This document shows positions 9,801-15,276 of a DNA stretch of 23,564 nt, one piece after another. The notes under the pieces were generated by a model. That model did not search any database and was not told the origin of the DNA. It saw only the letters and a program-made list of their open reading frames with translations. This stretch comes from a virus. Position 1 is the stretch's first letter. Every line of letters starts with the position of its first letter. The stretch is taken from positions 1 through 23,564 of the IMG/VR virus record IMGVR_UViG_3300025099_000147. The stretch is one strand, 5' to 3'. A program made the translations under genes and the position numbers.

Positions 9801-10244
9801 GAACAAAAGACTACAGCACAAAAAGAGTTAGATAGGTTTCGTCTAGACTACTTTGAAGTAGCTCCTGTAAAGGTACAAGATAATATAGCTAACAGAGAAG
9901 CTAGGCAAATGGTTGCTAATGGTATCAAGTCACACTTAACAGACTTTATAAACAGTCCTGAATACGCAGGATTATCCAATGATTATGAAAGAGAAAAGAT
10001 TTTAAGAATAGAATTGAATGCTATACGCAGTGAAGCTGTAAAAGAAGCATTGGGTGAAAAAGATTATGATACAGCAGAGGATGTAATTAGAAAAGAAAAA
10101 GCTAGATTCTTTAGATTACCTGCTATGGATAGAAGAATTATAGTAGAAGGTTTTAAGAAACAATTTCCTGAAGTTGACATACAAGACGATGACTATGGAA
10201 TGTTAATGCAGTTTGGTGTGGACTATGGAATAGTTAGACGTTAA
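6852..10244 (+). CDS. Giant internal virion / DNA-ejection protein (1130 aa)
   Basis: This is the largest gene in the window, starting 6 bases after the previous stop with AAGGG upstream. The N-terminal 100 residues are acidic and Tyr-rich. Residues ~105-240 are Gly/Ala-rich and hydrophobic (for example YLGGVFTAPSTYASMF and GGAIAGLPGGVLGGV) and could insert into membranes. The centre is helical (around 480: IGMMTIQAATTVRNTTNGYMRN). Another hydrophobic part lies at about 760-820 (LAMIGAFLGMRATLG, LGPFMAYAFVADFLF). The C-terminus is charged and helical. Size, membrane-active segments and position as last gene of the virion block resemble large internal or ejection proteins of podoviruses. I see no lytic transglycosylase motif. 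The role is inferred from architecture and context. Confidence 0.65.
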   Translation: MSYTQMSKEQLNKENLINDVDFIYDAKQFLYDREDYQSDNNEDIYDRYLEHFRYQNVNEVSAVRDMYLAQDYERKGDDEGLERMGRLMSTFENQDTEFTSETVTDYLGGVFTAPSTYASMFSFGAGKAGALAAQQGIKFGIKEIIKGGAKASGSKMSTKALQKGTEQMGKLATAKQAFIGGGYKTAIGGATVDALGGAGTVAAQEQTRVTTDQKDEIDYGTVALGGAIAGLPGGVLGGVTGSRKAFTSNVAGQFTAKEIKARTNNISHVYKTISSKKFGKGKDLKSKVAQASVGVLKKSLDETLGSFNMNVGKKLKLDNAPEKGTLLSLDEKILRNIGSAAGEIVDKIEPRVKFVDGKDVKIIKGSKEDLEERITSRIARGIASQQLSTDNFMGILKAHNLSATEFGALYAAEMSQAGRTLQTASTISKAQSKKLFEELTDLDKALVTLGDTTEAARNKVMQRADKGLVLNKAGDFFRALNKTRIGMMTIQAATTVRNTTNGYMRNYVYALDNLGAGAFNYVKGSYQLAKNSTDAELRKSAEFAVKEGTAQLRAGGQSLLLKDMVFGLKGIDTEILTKVFRDPKLGNSDIAKQLFRELGDIGTSVGPDSGNMLKTARFMNKFNTMSDNVFKSAIFSREIDKLIKTDAADVFAKKGINGLSDLVSSGNFKLMDDKALAGAMEKALDFTYQTGKFRGKSGIFNSAADTFIQASSSQLGSAFVPFPRYIVNQFRFVYEHAPVLGMLDLGGILNKTNSAERFGKQVTGLAMIGAFLGMRATLGDENTGAYEYKNPFGHGTFDARASLGPFMAYAFVADFLFRKGRPGGEIEQLTGTALHDNDKVSGTIKTREITEALSGGLSRAGTGLQFVDGIVDLFVGENALEGNKAEEAATKFIANYFSTYTVGAGMLKDAVQVVDPDTRLLTDNTDVEFLPYFLKQATRSFPMEAHADGEGFFERPAQTTPYKTTGIRNTMPMFRQITGLTPVEQKTTAQKELDRFRLDYFEVAPVKVQDNIANREARQMVANGIKSHLTDFINSPEYAGLSNDYEREKILRIELNAIRSEAVKEALGEKDYDTAEDVIRKEKARFFRLPAMDRRIIVEGFKKQFPEVDIQDDDYGMLMQFGVDYGIVRR

Positions 10245-10254
10245 CTACCCATAG
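10223..10254. terminator. Imperfect hairpin at the convergent junction (candidate terminator)
   Basis: Two nested stems are visible: CTATGG (10223-10228) pairs with CCATAG (10249-10254), and TAGTTA (10231-10236) pairs with TAACTA (10242-10247). They are separated by a small internal bulge and enclose a 5-base loop. The hairpin contains the stop codon of the 1130-aa gene and lies 11 bases before the end of the converging MazG-like gene. A U-rich run follows only loosely on the plus strand and is absent on the minus strand, so intrinsic termination is plausible but weak. Confidence 0.4.
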
Positions 10255-10264
10255 CCTTATATAT

Positions 10265-10624
10265 TTATCTTTCGTCACCTGACCCTGATAATGTACCACG
10301 TTCTTTTCTACTATGTAACTTTCTCAAGTTCTCTTGCATAATAGTATTCAATGGAACACCTACCTCTTTAGCCATCATAGCACAGTACCAAAGTACGTCA
10401 CCTATCTCTGATGCAATGGCTAGTTTTTTTACTTCCAAACCTTCCACATCTGCACCATCACGTATAAGTTTCTTTACCTTACCTGCGACTTCGCCAGCCT
10501 CACTTGTCAAGCCTAGAGCTAAATACTCTAAGGCTTTTTCTTTTGGGAATATAGCTGTTTGACTAGCATAATTCTCATATAAGTCTGGTGTTATAACTTC
10601 AGTTATTATTAATTTATCCTGCAT
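10265..10624 (-). CDS. MazG-like nucleotide pyrophosphohydrolase
   Basis: This protein of about 119 aa has the MazG-like core. ALGLTSEAGEVAGKVKKLIRDG carries the SEAGE acidic helix, and ASEIGDVLWYCAMMAKEVG carries the EIGD metal-binding helix. The end is LHSRKERGTLSGSGDER, typical of phage MazG-like proteins. Known family members hydrolyse (d)NTPs to monophosphates. In phages they are proposed to tune nucleotide pools or alarmone levels, and the reductase gene just upstream fits that. I chose the ATG at 10624 because GAGGTGA lies 8 bases before it and the overlap with the upstream gene is then only 11 bases. An ATG at 10657, also with a GAGG-type site, would add 11 residues and cannot be excluded. 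It is the last gene of the minus-strand block. Confidence 0.85.
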   Translation of the reverse strand: MQDKLIITEVITPDLYENYASQTAIFPKEKALEYLALGLTSEAGEVAGKVKKLIRDGADVEGLEVKKLAIASEIGDVLWYCAMMAKEVGVPLNTIMQENLRKLHSRKERGTLSGSGDER

Positions 10625-10865
10625 GTATTTTCTCACCTCTTCTTCTAGCTTCTGCATTTTTTACCCTCTCTAATTGCACATAGTAAGCAGAATTAAAACC
10701 TCGTTGCCATTCTCGTGACTGCATAGTCTTGTCACTAAAAGGGTTTATCAACTTTCGTCTTTTGAAAGCACTGAACCCTTGATTGAATTGCAGACTAAGA
10801 GGAGCATCATACTTGCCTAAACCCCTCTCTTGTCTAGTTTTAGATTTTTTATTCTTTTTCTGCAT
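10614..10865 (-). CDS. Small basic protein resembling ribosome modulation factor (RMF/CrpP-like)
   Basis: This is an 83-aa, Lys/Arg-rich protein. After a basic N-terminal tail it has QGFSAFKRRKLINPF followed by REWQRGFNSAYYVQL (about residues 29-68). The spacing of Gly-x-x-Ala, Asn-Pro-Phe and Trp-x-x-Gly-Phe resembles the RMF/CrpP family (G-x-x-A ... C/N-P-Y ... W-x-x-G-W/F). RMF causes stationary-phase ribosome dimerisation in bacteria. Phage relatives are common but poorly studied. A strong AAGGAG site lies 8 bases before the ATG. It overlaps the MazG-like gene. The family call rests on short motifs and is moderate only. It could also be an unrelated DNA- or RNA-binding basic protein. Confidence 0.55.
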   Translation of the reverse strand: MQKKNKKSKTRQERGLGKYDAPLSLQFNQGFSAFKRRKLINPFSDKTMQSREWQRGFNSAYYVQLERVKNAEARRRGEKIHAG

Positions 10866-10892
10866 ATCATATTCTCCTTATGGAAGTTAAAG

Positions 10893-11129
10893 TTATTTTT
10901 GTTTTTTAGTTTCTTCTTCTTGTTTAGGTCTTTCTAAATATTTTACTAATACATTTAGTTTGCCATTAGCACTATCTAGTGCAGATAACTCTTTTACTAT
11001 AGTATCTACAATAGTAGGATGGTCTCCTACACCTACAGGATTAGTCATCATAACTTCTATATTAGCTATGTGACCATTCATCTCTCCTAGTAGTTTAGTC
11101 TTTATTGCTTGCAATATCATGTCTCTCAT
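10893..11129 (-). CDS. Small hypothetical helical protein (78 aa)
   Basis: The start overlaps the stop of the upstream 50-codon gene (ATGA) and is preceded by GGGAG seven bases upstream. The product is predicted mostly helical: an N-terminal amphipathic helix, a Met/Gly/Pro loop around residues 27-38 (MMTNPVGVGDHPT), a second helix with Leu/Val repeats, and a charged Lys/Glu C-terminus. No domain is recognised. Its tight coupling to the small membrane protein and the reductase gene places it in the nucleotide-metabolism operon, but nothing shows a direct role. Confidence 0.65.
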   Translation of the reverse strand: MRDMILQAIKTKLLGEMNGHIANIEVMMTNPVGVGDHPTIVDTIVKELSALDSANGKLNVLVKYLERPKQEEETKKQK

Positions 11130-11278
11130 TTGTTTCTCCCTTTTGGTTTTAGATGTAATAACTCTCTGATGTGTAACTTCCTACCTTTGAAGAACACTAT
11201 TAAATTTATGGTAGTGTTGATGGAAATGGCTATTAATAACCACCATTGCCACCAAAGTAATTGACTACCTTCTAACAT
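11126..11278 (-). CDS. Small one-pass membrane protein (50 aa), fills the gap after the reductase gene
   Basis: Translating the reverse strand gives an uninterrupted 50-codon frame. Its ATG (11278-11276) overlaps the reductase stop as TAATG, and its TGA (11128-11126) overlaps the ATG of the next gene as ATGA. That double coupling is the same packing used elsewhere in this block and strongly suggests a real gene. Residues ~7-30 are hydrophobic and Trp-rich (LLWWQWWLLIAISI followed by INLIVFF), forming a likely membrane segment. A basic tail follows (KGRKLHIREL ... KPKGRNK), which predicts a cytoplasmic C-terminus. The family is unknown. A holin, membrane-stress or superinfection-exclusion function would be possible but is not shown. 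Confidence 0.7.
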   Translation of the reverse strand: MLEGSQLLWWQWWLLIAISINTTINLIVFFKGRKLHIRELLHLKPKGRNK

Positions 11279-13191
11279 TAACTAGCCTGAATGTCAACCA
11301 TTTCACACGCATCTGCTGTACAAGCAAGTTCCCTTCCACCACTAGTTGTGTCTTCTTTCTCATAGTCTGCTAACTTAGACCAATCTATAGACGCAGGCAT
11401 CTTTTTATACAACTGCTCGTATTCTCCACCTGTTATATCTTGATAAGGTGCTTGAGCATATGTATGGTCACTAAATGGTAGGAATGATATACCTGATACT
11501 TCATCAAAGTTTTTATATACCCATGCTCCTACTTCCATCCACTCATCTTCCTTAACAGATACAGTAACAGAAGGCTTGTGTTCACACCAATGTCTTTGGA
11601 ACATGAGCCAATACTCTAACTGTTCTATAGCAGACATCTCTGTCCTAGTCGTAGCACCTGAAGGTGACTTCATAGGAAAGCTGAACACAGTTGTGCTGTC
11701 AGGCTTCATAACACATGGCTCACTTGGTATGCCACTATCTTTCATAAACTGTGTGAGTGGGTCTTTGTTATCACCACGTACAGTTCTGATGTAATAGTCA
11801 TTGTGTCTAGCATGAATACCTGAAGCACTATCAACTAATTGACTAACTGTGCCACTAGGTTTAACACAAGTTATTGCAGTTGCTTGTGGAATACCTAAGT
11901 CTTTAGCCATCTTCTTGTTAGTTTCTATTGCTACATCTCTTAGTATTTCTAATATTTCAGGTGTCCATATAGGGCAATCAAGAATACCTGTTAGGGAAAC
12001 TCCTAATAGTCTTTCTTCCTCTGTATTATCCTTCCATATCTTACGCAAGTACTTAAAGTTAGTAAGAGTTGATTGGAATGTACCTAAGATTGTAGCCATA
12101 CGTACTTTTTCTTTCAAGGATTCTAAGCCATCCGTAACTCTGCACACTACCTCTGTAAGATTACAGAACTGATATGGTCTAAGTATAATCTCACTACATG
12201 GATTACAACCAAAGTAATGGTCTGCATCTCGTCTACCATTCTCTAGTGCCTTTACTTTAGCTGCTTGTCTATTAAATATACCACGTTCACCTGACTTAGA
12301 TTCATATAATGATGTCCACTCTCGCATGAATGTACCCATCTCAGGCTTACCTTTAAATGCTACAGAGTTATTAGCTAATGCTCTCTGCCCTTCGTTCTCC
12401 CACCATTGACCTGACTTAGCATGTCTCATTTGGTCATCGCCTAAGTTAGACAATGATATAAGAGCAGACCTACGAACACCACCAACAACTACAACTTCTC
12501 CTATCTTACACATTAAATCGTGGCACTCAATAGGAAATAGTCTTCTGCCTTTAGCACCTTGAAACTTCTGTATGCAGAATCTAAATAACTCTTCTAGTGG
12601 AGCAGGTCCAGATGCCCTACCACCAAAAGTTTTTAGTCTTGCACCTGCAGGTCTTACTTGTGATGTATCCCATGTAGGAACTTGACCTACATATAACATA
12701 GCAATGAGTTCTCTTAAAGCTTTTGCCCAACCGGGTCTGCTATCTGCGACATGTATGACCGTAGTGCTGTCTTCAAAATGCTCATTAACGATAGGAAGTT
12801 TATCTACTACTTCTCTTTCTACAGAGAAACCTACACCTGTTCCACACATAAGAACATACATGCATTCGTCAAATGCACGAGGACTATCAACAGGTATATA
12901 ACTACAATTATAACCACCAACATGACATCTATCTAAAGCAGGTCCTGATGTCATCAAGGCTCTCATACTAGGCATAACTCCTAAGTTCATTATTTGTGCA
13001 GACAGTTTCTCTTTTAATGCTTTAGTTACAGTATATCCATGATTATCTTTTAAATGGCTTTCCATATAACTAAAATATCTATCTATTGTTTCAGACCAAT
13101 TTTCTCTTCTTTGTTCTTCGTCTTTCCATCTTGCATAGCGAGATAGTGCAATGAAGTTTTGATAATCTGTTGGTAGGTAATTGCTAATCAT
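11278..13191 (-). CDS. nrdJ: Ribonucleotide reductase, class II (adenosylcobalamin-dependent), monomeric type
   Basis: This 637-aa enzyme converts ribonucleotides to deoxyribonucleotides for phage DNA synthesis. Visible landmarks are NCSYIPVDS with Cys96, CNPCSEI (329-335) with the presumed thiyl-radical Cys332 and Glu334, QFCNL with Cys343, KPSGTVS (444-450), and the C-terminal redox pair CTADAC (Cys624 and Cys629). Cys96 and Cys343 match the redox pair of the Lactobacillus-type enzyme, and the C-terminal pair matches its reducing cysteines. No separate small-subunit gene lies nearby, in line with a B12-dependent class II enzyme. It is about 100 residues shorter than the Lactobacillus enzyme. 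GGAG lies six bases before the ATG, which directly follows the stop of the 55-codon gene (TAAATG). The host must supply or salvage cobalamin. Confidence 0.92.
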   Translation of the reverse strand: MISNYLPTDYQNFIALSRYARWKDEEQRRENWSETIDRYFSYMESHLKDNHGYTVTKALKEKLSAQIMNLGVMPSMRALMTSGPALDRCHVGGYNCSYIPVDSPRAFDECMYVLMCGTGVGFSVEREVVDKLPIVNEHFEDSTTVIHVADSRPGWAKALRELIAMLYVGQVPTWDTSQVRPAGARLKTFGGRASGPAPLEELFRFCIQKFQGAKGRRLFPIECHDLMCKIGEVVVVGGVRRSALISLSNLGDDQMRHAKSGQWWENEGQRALANNSVAFKGKPEMGTFMREWTSLYESKSGERGIFNRQAAKVKALENGRRDADHYFGCNPCSEIILRPYQFCNLTEVVCRVTDGLESLKEKVRMATILGTFQSTLTNFKYLRKIWKDNTEEERLLGVSLTGILDCPIWTPEILEILRDVAIETNKKMAKDLGIPQATAITCVKPSGTVSQLVDSASGIHARHNDYYIRTVRGDNKDPLTQFMKDSGIPSEPCVMKPDSTTVFSFPMKSPSGATTRTEMSAIEQLEYWLMFQRHWCEHKPSVTVSVKEDEWMEVGAWVYKNFDEVSGISFLPFSDHTYAQAPYQDITGGEYEQLYKKMPASIDWSKLADYEKEDTTSGGRELACTADACEMVDIQAS

Positions 13192-13359
13192 TTATGTCTC
13201 CGTTATTACTTTTAGTTGGGTTATTTTTGTTCCATCAATATCATAAAAAAATTCTCTTATGTAGTCTTCAAACTCTTCTGTTAATTCACCGTCTGCCGGT
13301 ATTGCATATTCGTCTGGGTCAACGGTGATGGTACAGACTATCTTAACTCTTATCGTCAT
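13192..13359 (-). CDS. Small acidic hypothetical protein (55 aa) before the reductase gene
   Basis: A 55-codon frame on the reverse strand ends immediately before the reductase start codon (TAAATG) and begins inside the last codons of the DUF3310 gene. Two ATGs are adjacent (13362 and 13359). I chose the second because the GAGG ribosome site lies six bases from it and only three from the first. The product starts with a beta-like strand (TIRVKIVCTITVD), continues with an acidic helix (EEFEDYIREFFYDIDG) and ends with another strand. Small acidic proteins with this DPDEY-x-PADG pattern seem familiar from marine phages, but I know no function for them. The tight junctions on both sides support that it is real. 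Confidence 0.65.
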   Translation of the reverse strand: MTIRVKIVCTITVDPDEYAIPADGELTEEFEDYIREFFYDIDGTKITQLKVITET

Positions 13360-13618
13360 CATATACCTCAATGAGTTTATTCAGATACCATTGTGCTTTT
13401 TTCAAGTCTTCTATACCATTCTTATACTTAAATCTCCATAAGTATTTAGCTATATTACCTTGTAGATAAGCATCAAAGCCATCACCTAACATAGCTTGCA
13501 AGGCATCAATACATTCAATTCCAGATTCATTGTAGTGTCTAGGATGATTAATCATATCTTCTTGTAACTTAGATAACTCTTTGTCTTCCATCATCTTCAT
13601 AAACTCCATATGTCTCAT
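13343..13618 (-). CDS. DUF3310 protein (SaV-like phage protein)
   Basis: This 91-aa protein has the DUF3310 signature INHPRHYNESGIECIDAL (residues ~23-40) and GNIAKYLWRFKYKNGIEDLKKAQWYLNKL (~54-82, positions approximate). The family is widespread in phages and is sometimes labelled nucleotide kinase without firm proof. The ATG at 13618 overlaps the upstream stop (TAATG) but has no ribosome site. GGAG inside the gene lies 9 bases before the Met9 codon (13594), so the true start may be there. A sigma70-like promoter lies about 70 bases upstream inside the preceding gene. Its place just before the reductase suggests nucleotide metabolism, by context only. Confidence 0.85.
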   Translation of the reverse strand: MRHMEFMKMMEDKELSKLQEDMINHPRHYNESGIECIDALQAMLGDGFDAYLQGNIAKYLWRFKYKNGIEDLKKAQWYLNKLIEVYDDDKS

Positions 13619-13962
13619 TAAGTATCAGACTTCACAAAAGACACATTAATTATATTGTCTTCATATGTTTTTTTAGGGGTGTCTTCTTTATAGAACTTCT
13701 GCTCTTCTTTGTCAAACACATTTACAACATAATCATTTATCTTGTCTCTAAGCTTAGGTTCTGTCTCTAACAAGTTAAGTGTTGAGCATAGCATCTTGCA
13801 TATATGTTCAACTTGATAGTAATCATCATCATCTAAGGGATTGTTTTCATTAGGTAATATTGCAACTTCAATACCACCGTTCCATTTACCCTTGCTGTTA
13901 AGATGTGGATTTACTTTAATAAAAAAATCTTCAGGCATTACACCTTTTCCTTTATAATCCAT
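13618..13962 (-). CDS. Hypothetical protein (114 aa)
   Basis: The protein has a clear start, with AAGGAG eight bases before the ATG and only one base after the endonuclease I stop. The N-terminal half includes the segment FFIKVNPHLNSKGKWNGGIEVAILP, which looks like beta strands with a Gly-rich turn. A Leu-rich helix follows (HICKMLCSTLNLLETEPKLRDKI). The C-terminus is charged. I do not recognise a family. It lies between the Holliday junction resolvase and the DUF3310 gene in a replication and nucleotide operon. Its 3' half also carries a promoter-like sequence for the downstream genes. Confidence 0.65.
   Translation of the reverse strand: MDYKGKGVMPEDFFIKVNPHLNSKGKWNGGIEVAILPNENNPLDDDDYYQVEHICKMLCSTLNLLETEPKLRDKINDYVVNVFDKEEQKFYKEDTPKKTYEDNIINVSFVKSDT
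13687..13715 (-). promoter_or_regulatory. Sigma70-like promoter inside the 114-aa gene, facing DUF3310 and reductase
   Basis: On the minus strand TTGACA (13715-13710) is followed after exactly 17 bases by TATAAA (13692-13687). Transcription would start near 13680, about 60 bases before DUF3310. It lies wholly within coding sequence (residues FDKEEQKFYK), so it could be partly coincidental. The exact match to the layout of the other candidates raises confidence. Confidence 0.5.
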
Positions 13963-13963
13963 A

Positions 13964-14419
13964 CTACTTTCTCCTTATCTTAGTTCCTACAAACTTAATG
14001 AAGTTTGCATGTTTATTTTTACCTTTTTCTTTCAGCCAATCTTCAGGTATAATTCTATCATAATATCTGAAACCATGTCTAATACACCATTGAGCATAGC
14101 TAGACTTAGCACCTTTACTAAGCTTGCTACTACTATTAGTAAATACAAATCTTATGTCTAGCTTAGGATGCTGTTTCTTTATTGCTAAGTGCTTACGTCT
14201 GTCAGCTGCTAAAAACCTACCCTTAGTTTCGATTATGATACCATTGTACAATATAAAATCTGGGGTATATGTTCTATATGCTAAATCTTCCCATTCAATC
14301 TTTATACTTTCATATGTATATTGACATTTCTTTTCTTTTAGATAAATAGATATCTTATGTTCTAAGCCACTACGATATCCATACTTTATAGCTTCACGTC
14401 TGACTTTGTGAGGTGACAC
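13964..14419 (-). CDS. T7-type endonuclease I (Holliday junction resolvase)
   Basis: This 151-aa protein closely follows the T7 gp3 pattern. RSGLE carries Glu20, YTPDF carries Asp54, and ETKG carries Glu64 and Lys66, which are the expected metal-binding and catalytic residues (T7: Glu20, Asp55, Glu65, Lys67). Later landmarks are the KHLAIKKQHP helix, RFVFTNSSSK and the YAQWCIRHGF segment. The enzyme cuts branched DNA such as recombination and replication intermediates, freeing concatemers for packaging and, in T7, degrading host DNA. The start codon is GTG, overlapping the exonuclease stop as TAGTG, with only a weak AAGG site upstream. There is no in-frame ATG at this end. Length and residue numbering agree with T7, so GTG is probably correct. 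Confidence 0.92.
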   Translation of the reverse strand: MSPHKVRREAIKYGYRSGLEHKISIYLKEKKCQYTYESIKIEWEDLAYRTYTPDFILYNGIIIETKGRFLAADRRKHLAIKKQHPKLDIRFVFTNSSSKLSKGAKSSYAQWCIRHGFRYYDRIIPEDWLKEKGKNKHANFIKFVGTKIRRK

Positions 14420-15276
14420 TAAGCTTCGCCTTTTAACTTAACATACTGAACCATCTTAGGTTCTTTAGCTTGAGACATCTGTGCAGGCAACTCTCTTAGT
14501 GTAGGAAAGCATGTATTTCTAAAATCACAGAACTTGCAGTTAGAGTTTAGAACCATATTACCTGTTGACACTTTCCGAAAGAACTCAGGTACAGGCTCAA
14601 AGCATCTCTTAAACTCTTTCTCTTCTGCTGTAGCTATAGTTTTCTTTATAGTGTCTAACTCTTCTTCTAAGTTCATATTACTTGCAGGAACATATTTAAA
14701 CTGTCCATTAGCTTTGTTTACAACCCACCAACCACCAACCTTGTGTCCTGATGCTTTTGCATAGCCTGCCAATTGTCCTATATAACCAAAGCCGTCACCA
14801 TCTTTAAGTGTTTCATAGGATTCAAACTTATTCTTGTATGACCAATCAGATGCAGATTTAATATCATCTACAGCATCATTCATAACAATGTCATAAGTTC
14901 CTTTGATTGATAGGTTGCCATCTAACTTTAATTCTACTTCAGTATTATCTTTGTATTCCATACCTGCTTCAGTCAGTAATCCTTTAAACACTGCTTCAAC
15001 AATATCACCTAACATCATATTCATAACGAATGTGGTAGGTTTAGGTAGTGCCTTTTCTGGATGATTCTTTTGAAACCATAGTTGGCACGAAGGTCTGCCT
15101 ACATTAGACATACGAAATCTAAACTCATCTCGTTTATTACCTCCAGCGAATTGACGTTTTAAAGCATCTTTTATTTCCTCTCCTATTCTATCAATAGTGG
15201 AGTCACTCATTCGAGTTTCTCCTTTAGTGGCATTTTCTAGATACTGATGAATCGCCAATTCCGCTGGATGGTGCAT
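14419..15276 (-). CDS. Cas4/RecB-like PD-(D/E)XK exonuclease with iron-sulfur cluster
   Basis: This 285-aa protein has a single upstream cysteine in RPSCQLWF (Cys64) and a C-terminal triplet NCKFCDFRNTC (Cys247, Cys250, Cys256). This is the split cysteine set that binds a 4Fe-4S cluster in Cas4 and AddB-type nucleases. The nuclease core is visible as GDIVE (90-94), GTYDI with Asp129, DDIKSAS with Asp138 and Lys140, and the QLAGYA helix (168-173). In podoviruses an exonuclease at this position degrades host DNA and processes recombination ends. The ATG at 15276 overlaps the upstream stop (TAATG) and has GAGG seven bases before it. Met23 at 15210 has a stronger AAGGAG eight bases upstream, so a 263-aa form is a real alternative. 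There are no cas genes around it. Confidence 0.87.
   Translation of the reverse strand: MHHPAELAIHQYLENATKGETRMSDSTIDRIGEEIKDALKRQFAGGNKRDEFRFRMSNVGRPSCQLWFQKNHPEKALPKPTTFVMNMMLGDIVEAVFKGLLTEAGMEYKDNTEVELKLDGNLSIKGTYDIVMNDAVDDIKSASDWSYKNKFESYETLKDGDGFGYIGQLAGYAKASGHKVGGWWVVNKANGQFKYVPASNMNLEEELDTIKKTIATAEEKEFKRCFEPVPEFFRKVSTGNMVLNSNCKFCDFRNTCFPTLRELPAQMSQAKEPKMVQYVKLKGEA

Noticed and set aside
11270-11297. TTGACA (11297-11292) with TAGAAG 17 bases later on the minus strand, at the end of nrdJ
   Set aside because: The -10 match is poor and transcription would begin inside the 50-codon gene. Kept out of the promoter set.
11849-12172. Plus-strand 107-codon frame opposite nrdJ
   Set aside because: It lies fully within a well-conserved gene. 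No motif and no independent initiation signals.
14419-15276. CRISPR-Cas association of the Cas4-like gene
   Set aside because: No repeats or spacers and no other cas genes in the window. The context is phage replication.
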